Source of the DNA: Ligula intestinalis
Lineage: Eukaryota; Platyhelminthes; Cestoda; Diphyllobothriidea; Diphyllobothriidae
Assembly: GCA_036362985.1 (NCBI GenBank)
Contig: JAYGXS010000004.1
Span: 6,251,065 to 6,315,064, forward strand
Direction: 5' to 3'
DNA length: 64,000 nt
Shown here: positions 56,652-64,000 of the stretch, piece after piece
Position numbering within the stretch: position 1 is the first letter of the stretch
Layout of the letters: the number at the start of each line of letters is the position of its first letter
Notes under the pieces: model-generated
Seen by the model: only the letters and a program-made list of their open reading frames with translations
What the model was told of the DNA's origin: nothing
Database searches by the model: none
Made by a program: the position numbers and the translations under genes

Positions 56652-59179
56652 TTCGTTTTTCCTTGGGTCAAAGCATGCTTCGGTGCGCCCATAGTCCAGA
56701 TTTTTAACGGCAATTTTGGAACAGCTATGAATGCTATTGGGTTACTTGCGTGCTGTAAAATGAGCAACCGCAACACCGTTGGGTGGACAAGAAATGCTGT
56801 CAGCCAATCAGAAAATGACCTTCTCCGAACACAAACCGCATATTTGCTACCCAAACTAAGCCTTGCAAATGCCATTTTTCAAGATTAATCCTGAAAAACA
56901 GCGCTGTGGCACTCCAATATATTATATTATTGTAAAAATGAAAAGGCGTTGGATTTTGCTTTAGAAATATTACGGATTCTATGATGTGGCATTGCATTTA
57001 TGAAGGAAGAGGGGAAAATTAATTTTCGCTTGCGCTGGTGTTGGTTTTTGAAAATATTGTAAGGGTGATGTTAAGGACTACTTAAACTGTACACATGAAC
57101 AGAAGCAGCCTAAAGTACATGTAGGTTTATGCCGATTTAAAGGAAAATAATATGAAGATTAAAGGTCAGAAATAGGTCAACAATCAAACTTGGATTACAT
57201 TTTGGGTGGGAATATTGCTTTTTGTTACCAGTAAGTGTTCGATTTATGCTCAAGCCCGTAATAATAGTGTGGCTACATTTAAGGAACCACAATTATGTAC
57301 TTTCCTTTAAAAATGTTGCAAGGCCCCCTGTCCTCAGCGGTGGGTCGTTCCTAGTTTAGCATGCTTTGTAGGTGGCCATATAGGTCATTGTTGCTCAAAC
57401 GCGTAATCAATGGTCGTACAGGAATAAAAACCTGTATTTGTAATTTTTACAAATAGAAACTAGAATGGGAAGAGATAAGGCAAGCAGTGAAACATGGTTT
57501 GATGTTGCAAATTCTCAATCAGATCCCTTCACCAGAAGCAGTTACAAAATATGGTGTGGATATCCCAAAGTAGTAAACTCGGGGTCCATTATGTCCAACG
57601 ATCACATCTTTTGTCAAACTGCATCCTAGAACTTAGCTGTTTCTTTGAATCCGTTTGTGCTTTTGTCTGTGTTTATAGATGCGTGACAAGTTTCGAAGAT
57701 CAGGCGAATATTATGCTGGTCCTTTCGATCTCTTCCACCTTTTCTTAACAAACCAACATTTCAATACAGATAATAAGGGGCAAAAACTCAAAAAGATGCT
57801 ATTCAGTTCCATATTTACTCACATGGTTTTCTCTATTGGTGATTTGGATGGATATTTATTGCATCTAGCCCATGAAAGCTTGCCTTTTGTTACCAATAGT
57901 AAACGATAATCAGGGACTTTACAAATAGGATTTATACGTATACTTGTTTAAATTATCTCCTTATTTTGACGCATGCTCTCCGTCTGAACAGTATGCTAGA
58001 ACTCGCTTTTCCACTTCTATCAGTAAACCATTGTTTACGTGTTAATGGTGTGTTCCACGGAACTTTAAGTTTCCACGTAACATTTCAGTACCTATTTACA
58101 TTTTTTTAAATAAATCGCGTGGCTGAAATTTGTTGATTTCGAGGTCATCAATACTTGTCTTCGATAACCAGCAGGGAATTTACAAATGCCATGCATAGTT
58201 TTGTCTAAAATACTGTATACTATACGACGCCATCATAGATAGGGCCTACAACTGCTGCGCCTAGGGATAATTTGCCAACGGCATGGTCGGTGCAATTCTT
58301 CACCCCGTAAAACGACAAGAAAGTCATTGAACCGACTTTGGTTTTGTACACTGATGAATGAGCATTTCTTTTAATGCAAAACGCGGTCAGAATGACAATT
58401 AACGGTAGTGTTCGTCAGAAGCCTGCCTTCGCGAACTCTATGCGTTACACCCCGTGATGATAAAACACGCAAGCAAATGAATAGAAATCAAACGCTTTAA
58501 CCCTTGAACCACCAAACCTTTGGCTTCCCATTTTAATTTGGGAAGTGGACACGATGGCAAGATAAATCCCATTAATAAAGGTGAGTGCTTAACAAAGAGT
58601 ATTACTCACTTTTGGGCTAGTTAATAGCTCACTGGTGCGCTTTGGTATTCATAATATTCCCGACCTTTACACAAGTCCGCAAGTGACCAGAAAGTCATAT
58701 TTTTGCTTGTACATCCAACTTGTTGTTTTGTAGTTCGGCATTTAACCCACGCGTTGGCGCAGCAACACATATAATTCCCTATTGTATGGGTATGTGCCTA
58801 TGCATGGTTTTTAAGTAGTTTGCGCTTTTGAAAGAACGTATTGCTCAGTGTCCACTGAAATAAATTAAAGGACTTATATGTCACTCTTTACTGCGTGGCT
58901 TTTATATGCAAATGCTATCTTTCTATGAACCATATAATGCATACAATAAAAACATTGAATTTATAACTTTAAAAGGGCTACCCAAATAAAGCTGGTAGAT
59001 CAAATGTCCACAGATTATAATGACATTTCGAGTTATTGAATTTACATTTTAAAACACTGACAGGGTACTAAATTGGTTCATTGGCCCTCAAGCATTACCA
59101 TGCATCCATTGCGATTGAAGCTCCTCGTTTAAAAGGTTTCATAAAAAGCGGAGTGCACACCTTTGAGTAACCCATGGAT
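56652..59179. other. Upstream of the GPCR; no promoter identifiable
   Basis: AT-rich. No clear TATA or initiator arrangement can be assigned; a 5' UTR exon may lie here or beyond. Confidence 0.45.
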
Positions 59180-59310
59180 CTGCGCATATTTCAGACCTGT
59201 TTCAGATTATATATGACTAAGTATTCCTGCCGGAATCCGAAACTTCAGGACATTGAAACTTTTTTTCTCTTCTTCTTCTGAATCCATGAATATTCGACAC
59301 TTATTAATGA
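59180..59310 (+). repeat. Dispersed repeat pair, copy 2
   Basis: Partner of 33410-33570. It lies in otherwise unremarkable DNA upstream of the GPCR. Confidence 0.65.
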
Positions 59311-59600
59311 TTGTTTACTAACCCTTAATGGGATTATTTTGCGCAATTCTGCCTTGAGCTTCCGTGACACTAGTCGTAGCAGCTACTGTAATTGTTCGAT
59401 AGTATTACCGACAAAGATAATGAAGACTAATAAGCCACTATCAGCCAGTTTTACTCAAACCCAAATGGTGCAAATCTTCCTGTCTTCCCATCGTACAATC
59501 AGCTACGAATGCATTCGGTGCCCACAAAATGAAGCCCAAAGGTCGCCAGTTTGATACTCAGATGGTGTCCCCAGCTGGGGCGGGGTATGACAGACTGAAG

Positions 59601-62549
59601 ATGCCCAATTATTCAGAAATGGCCATTCTAGTTTCATCTGCCTTCCCCAGTAATAGAGCTACCCTCATCCGATAACTATGTTTCCGTGAATCAAGTTATT
59701 TTGTGGTTCCTGTGTACTTTGGTGTTTATCTGTCCTTTCCAGAGTAATCTTTAGAAATAACAGGCCGAACATTAAAAAGTCAAGGTGAGTGGCAAACACC
59801 AGCTCCACAGTTCGCAAAACTTGGCTTTCAAACAGCTGTAAAATTGATTTGACATTTGGGTAATATGATTCATTTTTGACACTGCCTCAGTCAATAACAT
59901 CAAAACATACATGATGTATCCCAGCAACCATTTATGTCAGATGTGATATGCCAACCACACTCTGTGGAACTATCAAGCCATATATAGTTGTTTTGCCCTA
60001 GCGTAGAATATATTGCGTTTTTGGAAACGCGTACATGCAACTCCTTAACAGTATTATGTTAAAATATAAAGCATCACTGCATTTCAATCACCTTATATCA
60101 AAATAAACTTTGCATGCCAGTGGTTTATTCAGTACAGACTTTTTATTCTTTTCTGAAACCGAACTGTAGCATGTTTATGCTAGCAGAATTTCTCATTTGT
60201 GAAATATTTTTGGGTTTTACTATATTGTTCCATTTAAAATAAATACAGTTGTGAGAAATTTCTTAATGAAATAAAGAATATGTTTTTTTTTTCAAGAAAA
60301 CCTTTCCGCATCTAACCCATCAGTGGCTAAATTAATACGCTTCAGTGATTCTTAAAGATAATAGTTCATGTATAATTTCATTGCCTATGCTTTTTCAACT
60401 ATTGCGAGATGCAGGAACTTTAACTAAAAATTCAGTTGGTATACTGCATTAACTATTTTCAAATCACTATATCCCTCACTAGGCGCATTTTGACCGTTAT
60501 CATTGGACGAGCATTTTTTCTAAAAATGTCCTTAAAAAGAAGATTATTTACTTTGATGAGAGAATTCACCGTGGCGGCTTTAAACTAACATTTATTTGAT
60601 TCATAATTCAAATCATTTTTGGTGACAAATTTTTGCTTATTTAGTATGATATTTTTACACAAAATTTATTTCTCCACATAGATCCCGGAAACTCTTGTGA
60701 AAAATGCATATTTAACTTAGCAAGATTAAGTCAATTTTACACTCATAAGCTCGACAAAAAGAAGATTTATTTTATCAAAACTTACAATTTTAATGAAGTT
60801 AAGGTTTAAAACTTATTTTTTCATTTGCGTTTTAAGTCCGAAATATACACACTTTGCATGTGCAGGTTTTAATTTATGTGTATAACAAGGAAAACTTAAT
60901 CGGAATTAGTAGTAAAGCAGCGGGTTCGTTCCTTAATCAAGAAAAAGGTTGTTCTTTTATCAAGCGCACAATATCGGACACGGTAAATATGTTACAAATA
61001 TACTTTGTCATCAGTCTTTACTTTAATAATGCGTATTGAAACCAAACGACTACATTTATAATATTTTGGGTGTGTTCACCATTACATGCAAATAAATTTA
61101 AAACGGAATCAACAATTATTGTAAAATGTCATCGTTATTAGTAATTCACATTTTTTAAAATGTATTTTTGCAAGCAGTCAATTTGGGATCTAACCCAAAG
61201 CTGGAATCCTGTCGCGATTAAAAATGTGGATAATGGCTAATATCTACTTGTTATTATGGCCCAACTATTGAATCAGTTCTTACCGAAGGCTAATTCTTGA
61301 AATTCTGGTCAGCGCCTTATGAGGTTTGTTTGCGACCGTATTGCGTAGAAAAAAAAGAAACTTCTTGTGGTTTTCGCATCTAAGAAGCAATAAAAAGGCC
61401 GCTGATTGTACCAAAATTCAAACAAGCTGTTGCATGTTTTATGAGTAAAAGCATTCCTAGAATAGAACAGTCAACACTCACCGCACTTGAATTAAGCCTT
61501 TTTTTGCCATATTTTATATGAAAATCTGTTGGCAGCTGAGATGTGCGTGTATACCATAAAACGGGTATTGAGGACGCAAGTTTGAATGGTTATAATGTGA
61601 ATTATTTAGGGCTCCGTTCCCTAGACTGGTAAGTGCATTTTTTTGAATTGAAAATCAACGTGACTTATATTTATTTCTACTAGGTTGTTCATCCAGCTAA
61701 AGGTAATGACGACTGTCTGAAAGCAATTTGTAATAAATAATTTGTAACAGAAAAAAATTAAAGTAGTTCTTAATATCTAACTTTTTACAACTCGAGGTTG
61801 ATATAATGTTTTTGAAATGTGCATACATCCCATACATCTTAAAATAGAATAAAAACCCTAAAAATAACGGTATTTTTGACAGTGTTATAGATTATTAACA
61901 ATTGACCAGGTTGGCTGGTCGAAGCTGTTGACAGTTTAAAAGTGGTCTATTAAGGCATCCGGTGATGTTAATAAATCTCTTAATAACCGTTAAAACAGCA
62001 GTGGTGGGAATTTGCAGTGATTTTTCGCTCAATGCCCGGAAATAACATGATTTGAGAGTATCAAAATTATTTCTTCCATACTGGTCTCATTTCGAGAAGA
62101 ATATGCCAAACGTGTGGACAGCTAGAACTTGTCTTGCAAAAGAAAAACAGTTTAAATGAAATCATACTCCTGCAGTCCTGAACCATTAACGGGATAATTA
62201 TCAGTTAATAATTCATATCTAGCACTGAATTTAATTTCAGTTAAAATGAATTCTCGTGAGACTGATTTTCAGTTTTTGCGATAATGTTACGCTTTCGAAA
62301 GAAATGATACGCCAATAGCTTCTTCTTTCGGTATTACGCTCAATAAGATCAATCTTTTTTTTTTTAAATCTGTCCAAACCTCTTACAACTAATGTAAGCA
62401 TAGTAGTCCATCCGGTGAATCCTAGCTGACTTATAAGGAAATCCTTCCAGGCAGTCATCTTTAGTTTCTGTATTGGTGTATTCCATACGTGCAATAAAGC
62501 TGGACAAGTAAATCAAGCCAAGTGTGATTCAATGCACGGCGCACTGTAA
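59601..62549. other. No gene seen
   Basis: AT-rich, short frames only. Confidence 0.5.
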
Positions 62550-62690
62550 GCCTCGTAGCTCAGTGGTAGAGCATTGGCTGCACGAATACCTTTCCTGCTG
62601 TGTGGTTTTATCTTCAAAAGAGGCAGCGTATTTTTTTAAAATTGGGGCAATTGAAATGAAAGATATGTTTAATATCCCATAGAAACCCAC
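62550..62690 (+). mobile_element. tRNA-derived SINE (family 1), tRNA-like head plus tail
   Basis: The head 62550-62624 is tRNA-shaped: acceptor GCCTCGT pairs 6 of 7 with AAGAGGC, and the D arm AGCTCAGTGGTAGAGC is perfect and includes a good A box. The anticodon and T stems are degraded. GCA sits at the anticodon position, and D-arm to anticodon-loop sequence resembles tRNA-Cys. A T7 run (62632-62638) follows, then a tail (GGGGCAATTGAAATG...GATATGTTTAAT) that recurs behind the heads at 33.2 and 34.4 kb. The shared tail argues for a SINE, not a lone tRNA pseudogene. Confidence 0.65.
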
Positions 62691-63497
62691 GGGCCCGTAA
62701 GTTTCCCTTTTTAAAGGTCAGCTAAGAAAATTGATTCATTTTCAAAGAATTAAGAGCAACAATTGTGGCTGCAGGATTTATCTGGTAGGGAGTTTTCAGT
62801 AGATGAGTGCAAAAGAGTAATTTTGCTTATGCTTAAATTACATTATTTTGTAAGAGGAAGGTAGATTTATCTTTTGTGTTCCTTAATATTTACAGAGAAC
62901 ATTCCAGGCTTTCGTAAACAACTGTTAATGGTAGTTGCCCGCATTTTCAGTAGCAGGGGTTATGAATGTGAACCTTATTTACGCATCAGGCAAATGTAAA
63001 TGGTACAAAGTATATATATGCAGCTGCAAAGGTCTTCGGCAAAACCCTTTTTTAGACTCGTGGCCAAACTGAACCTTCTTATCAATCCGCATCATCTGGC
63101 GTTATTATATTCCTAGGCTTCGATAAATGTTTACGCAGTCGTTTATCATAACTTGGTGGAACGTTCCTGCAAAACCATTTTCAAGCACAAACAGTGAAGC
63201 ACGTGTCTGGTAACGAAAGTGTGCTTCACTTTGCCCCAAGGTTAAAAAAGGCGTCATCTATTTGTGTTTCGGCAGCGTGATGTTTTCAATGGAAGTCTAA
63301 TTTACGCAAAATCTGATGTTTTGCGAGCAAGTGAGTATATATTGCTATAAGGTTGGCGTGCATTTTGTTTGTGTATGAAATGTATGCATAAATGTAGCCA
63401 ACAGGTACGAAGATGCGCGTTTGTGGACGTAGATTAGAGGAAGAGGCAATTTTGAGAAAAACAGTTTTATTGTCCTACCATTTCAAATGCACACAAT

Positions 63498-63737
63498 ATG
63501 TCATCTTTGGCATTGCTTTTTAACTGCCAGCTCAACAAGCCGATGAGCAGTTGCTTCAATTTTGAGTTGAAAGCGTGCGAGCAGGTTAAGAAAGGCCAAT
63601 TGGATTTCTGCCGCTTAAGTGCCTCAAAGAAAGAGTTCTCCAAAATCTTCAGATCTTCATTTTTAATCGATCCTCATCAACAATTTGATGATACCCTTAA
63701 GATGATCAAGCGGTTATTAATCCGCAAATACCAATAG
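63498..63737 (+). CDS. Possible short exon or ORF, unrecognised
   Basis: 79 codons, ATG 63498 to TAG. Balanced, mostly polar composition (CFNFELKACEQVKKGQLDF...HQQFDDTLKMIKRLLIRKYQ) in a region where other frames are short and low-complexity. No motif, signal peptide or membrane segment, and no clear splice sites. Equally consistent with chance. Confidence 0.18.
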   Translation: MSSLALLFNCQLNKPMSSCFNFELKACEQVKKGQLDFCRLSASKKEFSKIFRSSFLIDPHQQFDDTLKMIKRLLIRKYQ

Positions 63738-64000
63738 CACGGCAAATTATGCTTCTAGCTATATTAACTTCACGGCGGAGGCAGAAACCAAAAACCAACT
63801 GTTGTTTCTAGGTCATCAACACGCACCAAATTATCAGCTGCCATAATAAGCATCAGCGTCACAAACGCAGTTGTGTTCAAAAAATGTACACAAGGCCAGG
63901 AACACACTGCATCGAGCCTTATGATAGAGTCAGAATAACAATGACCGATGAGTATAAATGGGAATTTATAGAATGCAAAAAGGCAGTTTAGATGAACGAT

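Noticed and set aside
62550..62624. A functional tRNA-Cys gene
   Set aside because: Anticodon and T stems do not pair and the B box is poor; the shared tail with other copies points to a SINE.
1..64000. CRISPR arrays, prokaryotic operons, phage or viral genes
   Set aside because: No spaced identical repeats, no gene clusters with Shine-Dalgarno sites, and reverse transcriptase hits all fit PLE or LINE families.

Overview
The window looks like nuclear DNA of a repeat-rich parasitic flatworm. A cestode of the Diphyllobothriidea type (Schistocephalus, Spirometra, Dibothriocephalus) is my best guess, from recall of repeat families and not from a search. The reasons are: AT-rich, intron-bearing sequence with no operons or ribosome binding sites; abundant Penelope-like elements (PLEs) with reverse transcriptase plus GIY-YIG endonuclease; LINE 3' ends encoding C2H2-like fingers of a kind I associate with tapeworm LINEs; hammerhead-ribozyme motifs in PLE ends; and a degenerate TTAGGG tract.

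Only one host gene is well supported: a rhodopsin-family, neuropeptide-type GPCR on the minus strand. It has two coding exons (56651-56332 and 39537-38514) joined across a 16.8 kb intron with consensus donor and acceptor. The predicted protein is 447 aa. Two other open frames (240-542 minus, 26265-26825 plus) are possible host exons with weak support.

Layout. 1-9.7 kb: AT-rich DNA with a small PLE-end element (2.5-3.0 kb), a telomere-like tract and a TA microsatellite. 9.7-18.3 kb: a diverged segmental duplication and a pile-up of decayed PLE copies in both orientations. 18.3-22.3 kb: three minus-strand LINE 3' ends with finger domains and a CR1-like LINE fragment. 23.6-26.1 kb: a decayed but nearly full-length PLE. 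26.2-27.3 kb: a GC-richer island with a 186-codon frame. 28-37 kb: further PLE fragments, a CR1-like fragment and two tRNA-derived SINE families. 38.5-56.7 kb: the GPCR gene; its intron holds the best preserved PLE (41.48-44.35 kb) and a small hairpin/hammerhead-like insertion (41.11-41.30 kb). 56.7-64 kb: AT-rich upstream DNA with one SINE copy.

The main interest is the retroelement biology. The intronic PLE has a 15-bp target duplication, 144-bp inverted ends, one continuous 825-codon frame broken only by five stops, and a well-formed type I hammerhead at its 3' end. Next to it is a separate ~170-bp insertion with its own 12-bp target duplication, a 25-bp hairpin and a hammerhead-like core. 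None of the mobile elements seen here is intact.
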